64,000 nt of DNA from Deltaproteobacteria bacterium UBA6106 (GTDB taxonomy: Bacteria > Desulfobacterota > Syntrophorhabdia > Syntrophorhabdales > Syntrophorhabdaceae): the NCBI GenBank assembly GCA_002428485.1, contig DIWM01000053.1, positions 1-64,000 on the forward strand, in the 5' to 3' direction. Below the pieces are notes generated by a model, which saw nothing but the letters and a program-made list of their open reading frames with translations, searched no databases and was not told the origin of the DNA. This document shows, in pieces, positions 49,948 through 58,396 of this stretch. Both the position numbers and the translations under genes were made by a program. Each line of letters begins with the position of its first letter. Positions within the stretch are counted from its first letter, which is position 1.

Positions 49948-51570
49948 TTACAGGTCGATGGCCTTTGCCTCGATCATCCCGTCTATTCGCAGTATCTCAT
50001 CGAGCGCCTTCTGTCCGATAGGGTCATCGACAGAGACGAAGGCGACCTCTTCGCCGGTTTTCTGACGGGACAGGCCGAACCCCGCGATATTGATATGGTG
50101 GTCTCCGAGTATTGTAGCCACCTTGCCTATGATCCCGGGACGGTCAAAGATCCTGAAATGGAGAAAATTTCCTTCAGGCACGACATCCAGATGGAACCTG
50201 TCGAGAAGGACTATTCTCCCCAGCTTGTCGGGGAATACGGTGCCTGCAATACTCGTTTCCTCCCTGTCTGTCTTGATGACAAAGATTATGAGGTCGTTGA
50301 ACTTATCGAACTGATCGGTCTTCGATTCCTCGACAACGATATTCCTGTCTTTTGCGATGTAGGGCGCATTGATATGGGTGACGGAATCCTTCAAGCTCAC
50401 CTCGAGAAAGCCTTTTATGCCGGCAATGGTAAAGGGTTGATAACTGAAGGGGACATCGAATTTCCGTTCACAGAGGTCTTCTTCAAAATTTTTCCCGACC
50501 ATGACGATGGTGATCTTTTCCGGTCTCCCCTTGGTGACCTGGGCAGCGAGCTTCCCCATCTTTTCCGTCAGGTTGAAGTAGCGCTGCATATGTTCGGGAA
50601 GCTGGGATTTCATGAAGGGGATATTAACGGCATTGAGGTATGGACGGCCATGGAGGGCATTGAGGACCTGCTCGGCAATGATGACGGAAACAGCTTCCTG
50701 CCCTTCCATCGTATTTGCCCCTATGTGCGGGGTTGCAAATGCGTTTTCAAGCGCCAGGAGCTTATTGCTTTCAGGGGGTTCTTTTTCAAAGACGTCTACT
50801 CCGGCAGCAAAGACCTTGCCTGATTTCAAGGCGTCGTAAAGGTCATTTTCGTTAACGATCCCGCCTCTCGCGCAATTGACGAAGATGACATTGTCTTTCA
50901 TGAGGGAGATCTCCCTTGCCGTGATCATATTTTTTGTAGTACTGGTCAGGGGCGTATGAAACGTTACAACATCGACCTCCTTCAGGAGATCTTCCAGGTT
51001 CTCGTAAAGCGTTACTCCTAGTGAGTCGGCCTTGCTTTTCTTGATGTACGGGTCGTATGCGATTACCTTCATCCCGAAACTTTTTGCCCTGATGGCGACG
51101 TTGCTCCCTATCCTGCCCAGCCCTACAATACCCAGGGTTTTGTTGTAAAGCTCTATGCCGAGAAAGCGTTTTCTATCCCATTTTCCTGCCTTCAGCGAGT
51201 TGTTTGCCAGAGGGATCTTGCGGGCGGCAGCGAGCATTATCCCGAGCGTGAGTTCTGTTGCCGCGAGGGTGTTGCCTGTAGGCGCGTTGAGCACAATGAT
51301 GCCTTTTTTACTTGCCGCTTCTATGTTGATATTATCAACTCCGACGCCTGCCCTGCCTATGATCTTCAGCTTCCCCGGATTTTCAACGAGGCTTGCGGGG
51401 ATGCTTGTGCCGCTTCTTGTAATGATCGCGTCGTATTGACCGATGATCTTTTTCAATTCCTCCTGTTTGATGCCGACCTTCATGTCTACCCCGACGGCGG
51501 GATCTTTTTTCAGTATGTCTATGCCCTCCGGGGCGACGTTTTCCGTGACCAGCACTTTAAACTCTTTCAT
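49948..51570 (-). CDS. serA: D-3-phosphoglycerate dehydrogenase
   Basis: A 540-residue enzyme, the first step of serine synthesis, in the long form. The catalytic and NAD domain has LGIVGLGRIGSNVA and CARGGIVNENDL, and the active histidine is in FATPHIGANT. It is followed by an allosteric substrate-binding domain and a C-terminal ACT domain (RIVLLDRFHLDVVPEGNFLHFRIFDRPGIIGKVA), which suggests feedback by serine. It heads the minus-strand run serA, ftsH and following genes, with ftsH 43 bp downstream. Confidence 0.95.
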   Translation of the reverse strand: MKEFKVLVTENVAPEGIDILKKDPAVGVDMKVGIKQEELKKIIGQYDAIITRSGTSIPASLVENPGKLKIIGRAGVGVDNINIEAASKKGIIVLNAPTGNTLAATELTLGIMLAAARKIPLANNSLKAGKWDRKRFLGIELYNKTLGIVGLGRIGSNVAIRAKSFGMKVIAYDPYIKKSKADSLGVTLYENLEDLLKEVDVVTFHTPLTSTTKNMITAREISLMKDNVIFVNCARGGIVNENDLYDALKSGKVFAAGVDVFEKEPPESNKLLALENAFATPHIGANTMEGQEAVSVIIAEQVLNALHGRPYLNAVNIPFMKSQLPEHMQRYFNLTEKMGKLAAQVTKGRPEKITIVMVGKNFEEDLCERKFDVPFSYQPFTIAGIKGFLEVSLKDSVTHINAPYIAKDRNIVVEESKTDQFDKFNDLIIFVIKTDREETSIAGTVFPDKLGRIVLLDRFHLDVVPEGNFLHFRIFDRPGIIGKVATILGDHHINIAGFGLSRQKTGEEVAFVSVDDPIGQKALDEILRIDGMIEAKAIDL

Positions 51571-51684
51571 GGCGCGCCTTTCATCCTGTCATTTGTCATA
51601 TGCGTAAAGTCCTGAAGCACTACCTCATTTGTGTCTGACAAGGATACCATCGGAGGCAGTAAAAATCAATATCCGAAAAATTCC

Positions 51685-51713
51685 TTGACTGAATCAACAC
51701 AATTCAATAGAGT
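51685..51713 (+). promoter_or_regulatory. candidate promoter of the ICMT-like gene
   Basis: TTGACT (51685-51690) and TAGAGT (51708-51713) are separated by 17 bp, 14 bp before the ATG at 51728. The leader would be short and has no good ribosome-binding site. Confidence 0.35.
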
Positions 51714-51727
51714 TATGTCGAATCATC

Positions 51728-52429
51728 ATGACAGAGATCAAGGAAGATAAAAAGCGCCCCCTCCTGAACAGAAGCAACCTGAGGGATATTACCATAATCG
51801 TTGCCCTTGCCTCTGCCCTTGTCTACGATCTCGATGTTGTCAGGCTTCTTCTCTCATTTTTGCTTTTGAGCTTTGGCTGCTTCTTCCATTACGTGACAAA
51901 AGGCGTCCTGATCCGCAACGTCGTCCTTTGCAAGGACGGTACCTACAGTATTGTCAGGCACCCTTACTACATGGCGAATTATCTTATTGATTCCGGTTTC
52001 TGTCTCTTGAGCGGCAACGTCTATCTGCTGCTTGTGTATCCTTTCCTCTTCTATTGGTCCTACGGGCCGACGATCCGGAAAGAGGAGAGCATTCTTGCCG
52101 AGATGCACGGCGAAGAGTTTCTGAGATACAGCCTCGATGTGCCGCAGATCTTTCCCGATGCCTTTTCCATCAAAAGCTGGCGGGCGATGATCAACGGATT
52201 TTCCAAGCACAGGATAACCGCGAACGAGATCTCGCGATTTGCCAGGTTCTGGGCGACAGCGCTTTTTATCATCTTTATTCATGTTGTAAAGGAAGATTAT
52301 TTTGCACGGCTGAACCTCGCTGCGCTAAGAACCGACTACGGCAGCCTGGCGTTATTATTGCTGATCATTGTCCTCATGACGATCAGCTTTGTCGTCCGGT
52401 TTAAAAGAAAGACGCCGGATACGGAATAA
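51728..52429 (+). CDS. isoprenylcysteine carboxyl methyltransferase-like membrane protein
   Basis: A 233-residue membrane protein of the ICMT/phospholipid-methyltransferase group. The SAM-binding core DGTYSIVRHPYYMANYL (residues about 72-88) matches GxYxxxRHPxYxG/A, with a later glutamate pair in RKEESILAEMHGEEFLRY. Bacterial members methylate lipids or unknown substrates; prenylated proteins are absent in bacteria. About five spans. It is divergent from serA. Confidence 0.75.
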   Translation: MTEIKEDKKRPLLNRSNLRDITIIVALASALVYDLDVVRLLLSFLLLSFGCFFHYVTKGVLIRNVVLCKDGTYSIVRHPYYMANYLIDSGFCLLSGNVYLLLVYPFLFYWSYGPTIRKEESILAEMHGEEFLRYSLDVPQIFPDAFSIKSWRAMINGFSKHRITANEISRFARFWATALFIIFIHVVKEDYFARLNLAALRTDYGSLALLLLIIVLMTISFVVRFKRKTPDTE

Positions 52430-52436
52430 CCGAACC

Positions 52437-52503
52437 CTAATAATAAATACTAAATCCTAATTTCTAAACCCTAAACAATATCAAAACTCAAATATCAAAT
52501 GTT
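52437..52503. repeat. heptamer tract (TAAATCC/TAAACAA type)
   Basis: Nine or more 7-bp units follow the ICMT-like stop codon within a few bases: TAAATAC, TAAATCC, TAATTTC, TAAACCC, TAAACAA, TATCAAA, ACTCAAA, TATCAAA. AT-rich, no reading frame. The same type occurs at 54342-54397 and 58225-58322, always in the same order of sub-motifs. Confidence 0.8.
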
Positions 52504-52520
52504 CCAAACAAATGCCCTGC

Positions 52521-52656
52521 AATCCGGATGATTCCCCGCAGCTTGCTGCGGGGCAACACTGTTCCCTCTCCCCTGGCGGGAGAGGGTCAGGGTGAGGGGG
52601 CATGATCATGCCGTTTCTATCCTCTGATTCCCCGCAGCTTGCTGCGGGGTAGTTCA
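52521..52656 (-). repeat. R1 interspersed hairpin repeat, copy 3
   Basis: A full R1 in minus orientation. Two near-perfect 20-bp hairpins (CCCCGCAGC, TT, GCTGCGGGG) at 52534-52553 and 52630-52649 flank the central CCCTCTCCC/GGGAGAGGG stem. Heptamer tracts flank it on both sides (52437-52503 and 52661-52695), as if it had inserted into one long tract. Confidence 0.8.
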
Positions 52657-52660
52657 TTAC

Positions 52661-52804
52661 GTTTTGAATTTTGAACATTTGAATTTGTTTAGGATTGTCC
52701 CTCCTTCGTCAGGATTGAACCTTGCGATATTAGGATTTCGGTATACGATATACGGTTTTCTATTCGGTAGTAATCCCCTTACGCCTTACGACTCACGCCT
52801 TGCG
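52661..52804. repeat. further heptamer tracts up to the dinB operon promoter
   Basis: GTTTTGA, ATTTTGA, ACATTTG and TTAGGAT units (52661-52695) are the inverse of the AT-rich type on the other side of the R1 copy. GATTTCG, GTATACG and ATATACG follow at 52734-52754. CCTTACG (twice), ACTCACG and CCTTGCG follow at 52777-52804. Together with 52437-52656 this explains almost all of the 426-bp gap 52430-52855. Confidence 0.75.
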
Positions 52805-52822
52805 ACGGTTATTGAATAATTC

Positions 52823-52850
52823 TTGACACCAAACATATGTTTGGTATAAT
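52823..52850 (+). promoter_or_regulatory. dinB operon promoter with an 18-bp palindromic operator
   Basis: TTGACA (52823-52828) and TATAAT (52845-52850) are separated by 16 bp. The perfect palindrome ACCAAACATATGTTTGGT (52828-52845) fills the spacer exactly, so a repressor there must block RNA polymerase. The operon encodes a Y-family polymerase, so a LexA-type SOS repressor is the natural candidate, though the sequence is not a known LexA box. The ATG at 52856 lies where the transcript should begin, implying a leaderless mRNA. Confidence 0.7.
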
Positions 52851-52855
52851 AGGGC

Positions 52856-53110
52856 ATGCTTACCAGGGTAGGTGAAAGGGTGGTGGCCGGGGTTGTCTTC
52901 CGGAAGGAAGGGCAGAAGATGGAGCTCAAGTGGTTTTTGTGGAAGGGGAGAAAGCTGGAAATAAAAAAGACCACTTATGTGTGGCGCGAGAGGGACGGCA
53001 GAGAGCTGATACGCAGGTTTGTGGTCACTGACGGGAAGGATCTTTATGAACTTTCGTACCGTCAGGAAGGGCTGATGTGGTTTCTTGAGGCAGTGGAGAC
53101 AGATGGATAG
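52856..53110 (+). CDS. small protein in the dinB operon (DUF6504-like)
   Basis: An 84-residue protein with a basic beta-rich pattern: KMELKWFLWKGRKLEIKKTTYVWRERDGRELIRRFVVTDGKDLYELSYR. It resembles the small DUF6504-type proteins found beside Y-family polymerase genes. Its function is unknown; a DNA-damage role is inferred from the operon. The ATG at 52856 fits a leaderless transcript; a GTG near 52880 with AGGTGAAAGG upstream is an alternative. It overlaps dinB by 8 bp. Confidence 0.65.
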   Translation: MLTRVGERVVAGVVFRKEGQKMELKWFLWKGRKLEIKKTTYVWRERDGRELIRRFVVTDGKDLYELSYRQEGLMWFLEAVETDG

Positions 53111-54320
53111 GGTTGTCATGTATATCGATATGGATGCCTACTTCGCATCCGTTGAACAGGCGTCGAGACCGTACCTTCGCGGAAAACCGGTCGCGGTAGT
53201 GGGAAGCGGCAAAAGAACGGTGATCGTGGCATCTTCTTACGAGGCAAAAAGGTTCGGGATAAAGACGGGAATGACAAAGGGAGAGGCCATAAGAAAACTC
53301 CCGTCGCTTGTCTTTGTGGAAGGGAGGAACAACAAATATGTGGACACCTGTGTACGGATACACGAGATCCTTTTACGGTATACCCCGGAGGTGGAGATCT
53401 GTTCCATTGATGAGTTCTTTGCGGACCTTACCGGTTCCCTCCTCCTTTTCCCCTCGCCTGCAGATGTCGCCGTGGCGGTGAAAAGAGAGATAGGCGAACA
53501 ATTCGGCATCACCTGTTCTGTCGGGATCGCGCCCAATAAACTCGTTGCAAAGATAGCCGGAGAGCTCGGCAAACCTGACGGGCTGGTGGCCGTGGAGAAG
53601 GATGATGTGGAGCGCTTCATGGAGGGTCTCCCGGTGGAAAGCATACCCGGCATCGGCAGAAAGATGGGGGCGGCCCTGAAGGCCCTCGGGATAACGCTCT
53701 GCAGGGAGCTCAGGGATTTTCCTGTCAGCGTGCTGCGAAGGAGGTTCGGGATATGGGGCGATTATCTCTCCTTCATGGCGCGGGGGATAGACCCCTTCCG
53801 GGCCCAAGACCCGGGAGGGCTGCCAAAGTCGATAGGGCACAGCATGACCTTCGAAAAAAATATTGGAGACAGGATGATGATCAGGGCGCGCCTGCTTGAG
53901 CTTTCGGAGATGGTGGCAAGAAGGCTGAGAAAGGAAAAGGTCGTAGCAAAGGGATTCTCTCTTACCTTGAGGTATCCTGATTTCACTACCTTTACAAAAA
54001 GGATAACGCTCCCTTTCTACGCGCCCGGCGGCAGGATGATATACGAGACCGTCACGGCATTGCTCGATTCTGTCCGGTTGAAAGACGCCGTGAGGCTTCT
54101 TGGCGTTTCCGCTTTCAATGTCCGGAGGTTTGCAGCGAACCCTTCTTTGTTCGGAGGGTTGGACAGGGAAGAACGGCTCTGGAGGGCCGTCGATGACGTC
54201 AACGACGCCTTTGGGGAATGCTCCCTGCACCCGGCAACAACGCTTCTTTGCGCGCGCCGCCACTGGGTCATCTCCCCGGCGTACAGACCGCATAAGTCGT
54301 ATCCGTACAGGAGACAATGA
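53103..54320 (+). CDS. dinB: DNA polymerase IV, DinB family
   Basis: A 405-residue Y-family translesion polymerase. Catalytic residues are in MYIDMDAYFASVEQ and CSIDEFFADLTG; SSYEAKRFGIKTGM and the IPGIGRKMGAALKALGI helix-hairpin-helix are typical. The C-terminal little-finger domain is complete, but the tail (CARRHWVISPAYRPHKSYPYRRQ) does not show a standard clamp-binding motif. Start at 53103, with GGAG upstream inside the previous gene. Probably SOS-regulated through the palindrome before the operon. Confidence 0.93.
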   Translation: MDRVVMYIDMDAYFASVEQASRPYLRGKPVAVVGSGKRTVIVASSYEAKRFGIKTGMTKGEAIRKLPSLVFVEGRNNKYVDTCVRIHEILLRYTPEVEICSIDEFFADLTGSLLLFPSPADVAVAVKREIGEQFGITCSVGIAPNKLVAKIAGELGKPDGLVAVEKDDVERFMEGLPVESIPGIGRKMGAALKALGITLCRELRDFPVSVLRRRFGIWGDYLSFMARGIDPFRAQDPGGLPKSIGHSMTFEKNIGDRMMIRARLLELSEMVARRLRKEKVVAKGFSLTLRYPDFTTFTKRITLPFYAPGGRMIYETVTALLDSVRLKDAVRLLGVSAFNVRRFAANPSLFGGLDREERLWRAVDDVNDAFGECSLHPATTLLCARRHWVISPAYRPHKSYPYRRQ

Positions 54321-54490
54321 CGGTAAGCTCATGGCTGATGGCAAATCCTAAATCCTAATTTCTAAATCCTAAACAAATCCGAATGTTCCAATGTTCAAAT
54401 ATTAAACATGATGAAGGGCTTTTGTTTCGAACATTTGATGTTTGAATTTTGATATTGTTTAGTGCTTCGTGCTTCGGATTTAGAATTTAT
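54321..54490. repeat. heptamer tracts filling the gap after dinB
   Basis: The 7-bp register starts at the first base after the dinB stop: CGGTAAG, CTCATGG, CTGATGG, CAAATCC, TAAATCC, TAATTTC, TAAATCC, TAAACAA and so on. After a spacer it resumes at 54421 as TTTGTTT, CGAACAT, TTGATGT, TTGAATT, TGTTTAG, TGCTTCG (twice), GATTTAG. The second half is the rough inverse of the first, so the whole can fold into a long imperfect hairpin. Confidence 0.8.
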
Positions 54491-54557
54491 AGTTGTTATC
54501 CGGTATGGTTATCGTTTTTTCCTTGACGGTTGTACTGACCTGTCGCTATATTTTCAC

Positions 54558-56300
54558 GTGCTTTCATACGATCGCTCCGGTGCGTGGACATCCCGCGACC
54601 GGTTCATGCTGATTATCCTCATTATCATTGGTTGCGTCCTTCTGTTCCCTGGCCTGTCTGTACGGTCGCTGTGGGGATCAGAAGGGCGCTGGGCAGTGGT
54701 TGCCAGGGAGATGATGCGATCAGGCAATTATTTCCTTCCCACGATCAACGGCGAGATCTATTTTGACAAACCGCTTTTCAGCTACTGGGCTATCATACCC
54801 TTCGCACTGAAAGGTGGTGTCACTGAAGCTGCGGCACGTATGCCCGGTGTTCTGGCGGGCATTATGACGGTCGTCCTTATTTTTGTGATGGGCAGGGCGC
54901 TTTTCGGGAGCGCTGCCGGTTTCCTGTCGGGCATGACCCTTCTTACATCGTTTATGTTCGTCTCATGGGCAAGGACCGCCTCCGGAGAGATGCTCAACCT
55001 CCTGGGGATATGGTGCATGTTGTGGATCTTCCTGTCCGGCGGTCATGCCGGCCGCCCCTGGCACCTTGTCATGCTCTATTGCACCGGCGCCCTGGTTGCA
55101 TTTTGCAAGGGCCCCGTTGGGCCTGCGGTGGCCTTTGCGGTGATGGTTGTTACCGGCGCCTGCAATGTTTTTGGCGAAATGAAAAGAGAAGGGCTTGCGT
55201 GGGATAGGATCAGAAAGGGCATTTTGTATGAGTTCCGCTGGATATTGTCACGGCAGGGTGTCCTGGGGGCATGCGCGGGCGGCGTATTGTTTGCGGTTAT
55301 CCTTTTCCTCCCCGTAATTGCAACCGGTTCCTGGGATTCCGTGATGTTAATGTGGAGAGAGAATTTCCTCAGGTTTGTAAGGCCCTTTGACCATATCGAA
55401 CCCCCCTATGCCTATGTGAAGCATACGCTGGTCTTTTTTCTCCCCTGGACCCTTCTTCTGATCGCCGCAGTATGGCAGACGCACGGCAAGGGGTACGATC
55501 CTCAGTACCGGTGGGTCATTATATCTGCGGCAACGATATTCCTGTTCTTTACCGCATCAGGCTCCAGGAGAAGCTACTACATCCTGCCGCTTGTGCCGGC
55601 CCTCGCCCTTATTACGGGACGTGCCCTCTCGCAATGGTTCGACGGCAACGGATTGATCCGGAAAAGGGTTATGCAGGCAGCGGCAGTGATCACCGGCGCC
55701 GTTCCTGTCCTTGCCGGCGCGGCGATGATATATGCCTATTTTCAGGGTGATCTGCCCAGGCATATTTCGCAGTTGATCGTCGGTCCCGCGGCCTTTGCCG
55801 GAGGGGCGGCAACGGTTATATGGTTCTGGAAGGGAAAATTCCGGAGCGGCATGGGGTTGCTTCTTGTGCTGATCTGGTGCGTCGAGATATGGACCTTTAC
55901 GGTTGGGATGGCCATTGCCGAAGAGAAAAGGACTTTGCGCCCCTTTTGCGCCGCTGTTGTGAAGGAATTAAGGGGGGTGGACGACAGCGGCATAGCCTTT
56001 TTCAAGGTCAGGAACTCGTCCCTTGTTTTTTATCTGAACCGCCCCGGGTATTTGAAGAACCTGGATTCTGTCGTCGATGCGAGGATTTTTTTAAGGAACC
56101 ACCCCGGAGGTTTCATCATCACCGACGGGATTTTTCTGGAAGAGTTGCAAAAGGGACTTGAACCTGCGAGGACCTCCATTATACACATCGAGGATAAAAA
56201 AAGGAGAAGCGACAGAGAGAATAATCTGGCATTGCTGGCACCGTGCGATAACAACGGGGGCGATGATGATGAGGACAGCCCCGGCGAGGATGGGGGATGA
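54558..56300 (+). CDS. glycosyltransferase family 39-like (ArnT/PMT type) membrane protein
   Basis: About 580 residues, integral membrane, with some ten to twelve spans and the GT-C layout. The first periplasmic loop LWGSEGRWAVVAREM corresponds to the DExRYAEIAREM motif of ArnT, with serine in place of the first aspartate. The next FDKPLFSYWAI is also family-like. It probably moves a lipid-linked sugar onto lipid A or a protein. The start is uncertain: GTG 54558 or ATG 54606. The C-terminus is very acidic (GGDDDEDSPGEDGG). Confidence 0.82.
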   Translation: MLSYDRSGAWTSRDRFMLIILIIIGCVLLFPGLSVRSLWGSEGRWAVVAREMMRSGNYFLPTINGEIYFDKPLFSYWAIIPFALKGGVTEAAARMPGVLAGIMTVVLIFVMGRALFGSAAGFLSGMTLLTSFMFVSWARTASGEMLNLLGIWCMLWIFLSGGHAGRPWHLVMLYCTGALVAFCKGPVGPAVAFAVMVVTGACNVFGEMKREGLAWDRIRKGILYEFRWILSRQGVLGACAGGVLFAVILFLPVIATGSWDSVMLMWRENFLRFVRPFDHIEPPYAYVKHTLVFFLPWTLLLIAAVWQTHGKGYDPQYRWVIISAATIFLFFTASGSRRSYYILPLVPALALITGRALSQWFDGNGLIRKRVMQAAAVITGAVPVLAGAAMIYAYFQGDLPRHISQLIVGPAAFAGGAATVIWFWKGKFRSGMGLLLVLIWCVEIWTFTVGMAIAEEKRTLRPFCAAVVKELRGVDDSGIAFFKVRNSSLVFYLNRPGYLKNLDSVVDARIFLRNHPGGFIITDGIFLEELQKGLEPARTSIIHIEDKKRRSDRENNLALLAPCDNNGGDDDEDSPGEDGG

Positions 56301-56363
56301 AAGTTTTCCTTGACTTAAACCCCTAAATATATTATCGTAAACAAATTTTTTCCAGGTGAGATA

Positions 56364-56810
56364 ATGAAGACATATGTTCCAAAATTAGGTGACGTTAAAA
56401 GAGATTGGTATGTAATGAACGCGGAAGGGGAAGCACTCGGCAGACTTGCTGCACGGATTGCGGGCATTCTCAGAGGCAAAGAGAAACCGACATTCACGCC
56501 ATACATGGACGTGGGAGATTTTATTGTCGTAATCAATGCTGAAAAGATAAAGCTGACCGGCAGAAAACTTTTTCAGAAAACATACAATAGACACAGCGGA
56601 TACCCCGGTGGCCTCAAAGTGGTAAATGCAAAGACGCTGCTCGAAAAGAAACCGGAAGATCTCATTGTATACGCCGTGAAAGGTATGCTGCCCAAGAACA
56701 ACCTGGGGAGACAACTGCTGAAGAAGCTCAAGGTGTACAAGGGGAGCGAACACCCTCACAAGGCGCAAATGCCAAAGGAGATCACATTAAAGGAGGTACG
56801 AGGTGCCTGA
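56364..56810 (+). CDS. rplM: 50S ribosomal protein L13
   Basis: A 148-residue L13 with the conserved core NAEGEALGRLAARIAGILRGK, YNRHSGYPGG and KGMLPKNNLGRQLLKKLKVY, and GSEHPHKAQMP. A TTGACT at 56310-56315 and TATTAT at 56330-56335 upstream have only 14 bp between them, so the promoter is unclear. It overlaps rpsI by 8 bp. Confidence 0.96.
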   Translation: MKTYVPKLGDVKRDWYVMNAEGEALGRLAARIAGILRGKEKPTFTPYMDVGDFIVVINAEKIKLTGRKLFQKTYNRHSGYPGGLKVVNAKTLLEKKPEDLIVYAVKGMLPKNNLGRQLLKKLKVYKGSEHPHKAQMPKEITLKEVRGA

Positions 56811-57195
56811 AAAAAGGTACTATGCAACAGGGAAAAGGAAAACTGCAGTAGCAAGGGTATGGATCAAACAAGGTGCAGGCGAGTTCATCATCAACGGAAA
56901 AAAGATTGAAGAGTATTTTCCGCTTGAAGAATGGCGGCTGATGGTCGCGAAGCCTTTCGTACTCACCGGTAATATCGGCAAGTTCGACGTTACCGCGAAC
57001 ATATATGGCGGCGGCATTCCTGCCCAGGCATGGGCATTGGGCCATGGGATTGCCAAGGCTCTGCTGGAATTCAACGTTAATCTCAGGGCCACTCTTAAAA
57101 AACAGGGACTCATTACCAGGGATCCAAGGGTAAAAGAGAGAAAGAAATACGGGAAGAAAGCGGCAAGGGCAAGCTTCCAGTTCTCAAAGAGATAA
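56803..57195 (+). CDS. rpsI: 30S ribosomal protein S9
   Basis: A 130-residue S9: YATGKRKTAVARVWIKQGAGEFIINGK, the GGGIPAQAWALGHGIAKALLE helix, and the C-terminal RDPRVKERKKYGKKAARASFQFSKR with the final lysine-arginine that reaches the P-site tRNA. GTG start after AAAGGAGG. Pairs with rplM as in most bacteria. Confidence 0.97.
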   Translation: MPEKRYYATGKRKTAVARVWIKQGAGEFIINGKKIEEYFPLEEWRLMVAKPFVLTGNIGKFDVTANIYGGGIPAQAWALGHGIAKALLEFNVNLRATLKKQGLITRDPRVKERKKYGKKAARASFQFSKR

Positions 57196-57201
57196 TCCTT
57201 C

Positions 57202-58224
57202 ATGCAGAAGATCGGTATTGTTGGCGCTACCGGATATACGGGTTTTGTACTTATATCCACGCTCCTTACCCATCCTGAAGTAAAGATCACCTTAATCACA
57301 TCAAATACCTATAAGGGTAAAAAGATATCCGGGGTATTTCCTCTCCTTAAGGGAATTTTCGAAGAGACGTTAGAGCCCACCGACGAAGATCATAAGGGGA
57401 AATGTGATGCCTACTTCCTGTGCCTGCCCCATGGGAGTTCAATGGAAATGGCGCGGAGGCTTTACGACGGCAGGGCCATAATCGTCGACCTCAGCGCGGA
57501 TTTCAGGTTTGAAGATGCCGCTCTCTATGAAAAGGTCTATATCCCGCACATTGCCAAGGAACTGATCCCGAAAGCGGTTTATGGATTGCCCGAGCTTTAC
57601 CGGGACAGGATAAAAGGGGCAAGGCTCATCGGCAACCCCGGTTGTTATCCCACCTCCGCCATCCTCGCGGTATACCCCCTGGTGAAGAACGGTTTGATCG
57701 CCGGCGATATCTTTGTTGATTCTAAATCCGGCGTGAGCGGCGCCGGACGGGAGGCCAAGCTGGGGAGCATGTTCTGCGAGGTCTCGGAAGGATTCAGGGC
57801 CTATAACGTAGGGGTTCACCGCCATGAGCCGGAGATACAGAAAGAGGTAAACAAGTTCGCCCCGATGAAGGTCACCTTTGTTCCCCATCTTTTGCCGATG
57901 AACAGGGGAATCCTCACAACGGTCTACAGCAGGCTGAAAGAGCATGCCGCAACAAAGGACATCCTCGCGTTATACAGGAAGACCTATGACGGCGAGCCAT
58001 TCGTGCGCATTGTCGATGAGGGTGCATATCCCGATACCCGGTTCACACGGTTCTCAAACTATTGCGATATCGGCCTGAAGGTCTTCGAAGACGGCAGGAT
58101 CGTTATCATCTCCGCCATTGACAACCTTGTAAAAGGGGCGTCAGGCCAGGCAGTACAGAACATGAACATTGCCCTCGGCATGGATGAGGCAGCAGGCCTC
58201 AAAAGCGTCCCGCAGTATCCGTAA
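57202..58224 (+). CDS. argC: N-acetyl-gamma-glutamyl-phosphate reductase
   Basis: A 340-residue NADPH-dependent enzyme of arginine synthesis. Rossmann motif GIVGATGYTG at residues 4-13, the catalytic cysteine in IGNPGCYPTSAIL near residue 149, and SGVSGAGREAKLGSMFCE. Length is normal. It sits 6 bp after rpsI, an arrangement that is also common elsewhere. The gap after it is a heptamer tract beginning right after the stop codon. Confidence 0.96.
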   Translation: MQKIGIVGATGYTGFVLISTLLTHPEVKITLITSNTYKGKKISGVFPLLKGIFEETLEPTDEDHKGKCDAYFLCLPHGSSMEMARRLYDGRAIIVDLSADFRFEDAALYEKVYIPHIAKELIPKAVYGLPELYRDRIKGARLIGNPGCYPTSAILAVYPLVKNGLIAGDIFVDSKSGVSGAGREAKLGSMFCEVSEGFRAYNVGVHRHEPEIQKEVNKFAPMKVTFVPHLLPMNRGILTTVYSRLKEHAATKDILALYRKTYDGEPFVRIVDEGAYPDTRFTRFSNYCDIGLKVFEDGRIVIISAIDNLVKGASGQAVQNMNIALGMDEAAGLKSVPQYP

Positions 58225-58322
58225 CCAGGAAACAAATCCTAAATCCTAATATCGAAATCAAGCACTAAATTCTAAGCACCAAATCCGAAACAATATCTAA
58301 ATCCTCAGCACGAAGCACGGCA
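58225..58322. repeat. heptamer tract after argC
   Basis: Fourteen 7-bp steps begin with the first base after the argC stop: CCAGGAA, ACAAATC, CTAAATC, CTAATAT, CGAAATC, AAGCACT, AAATTCT, AAGCACC, AAATCCG, AAACAAT and onward. The AAATCC and CACGAAG sub-motifs recur in the tract after dinB. The rest of the gap (58323-58396) is AT-rich without clear features. Confidence 0.78.
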
Positions 58323-58396
58323 TGGGTAATTGTTTGGCGCTTCAATATTAGTATTTCTTGGCGTTATCGCGAGGAGCATAAAGACATATTTCTTCT

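Noticed and set aside
49795..50823. 342-codon plus-strand frame opposite serA and the ftsH start
   Set aside because: Composition is that of an antisense shadow of well-supported genes; no domain or ribosome site.
52437..52503. AAATCC tract as a CRISPR array
   Set aside because: Units are 7 bp without spacers, degenerate, and no cas gene is in the window.
53373..54344. 323-codon minus-strand frame opposite dinB
   Set aside because: Proline/arginine-rich shadow; dinB on the other strand has all catalytic motifs.
56310..56335. TTGACT/TATTAT promoter before rplM
   Set aside because: Spacing of 14 bp is too short for a confident sigma70 promoter.
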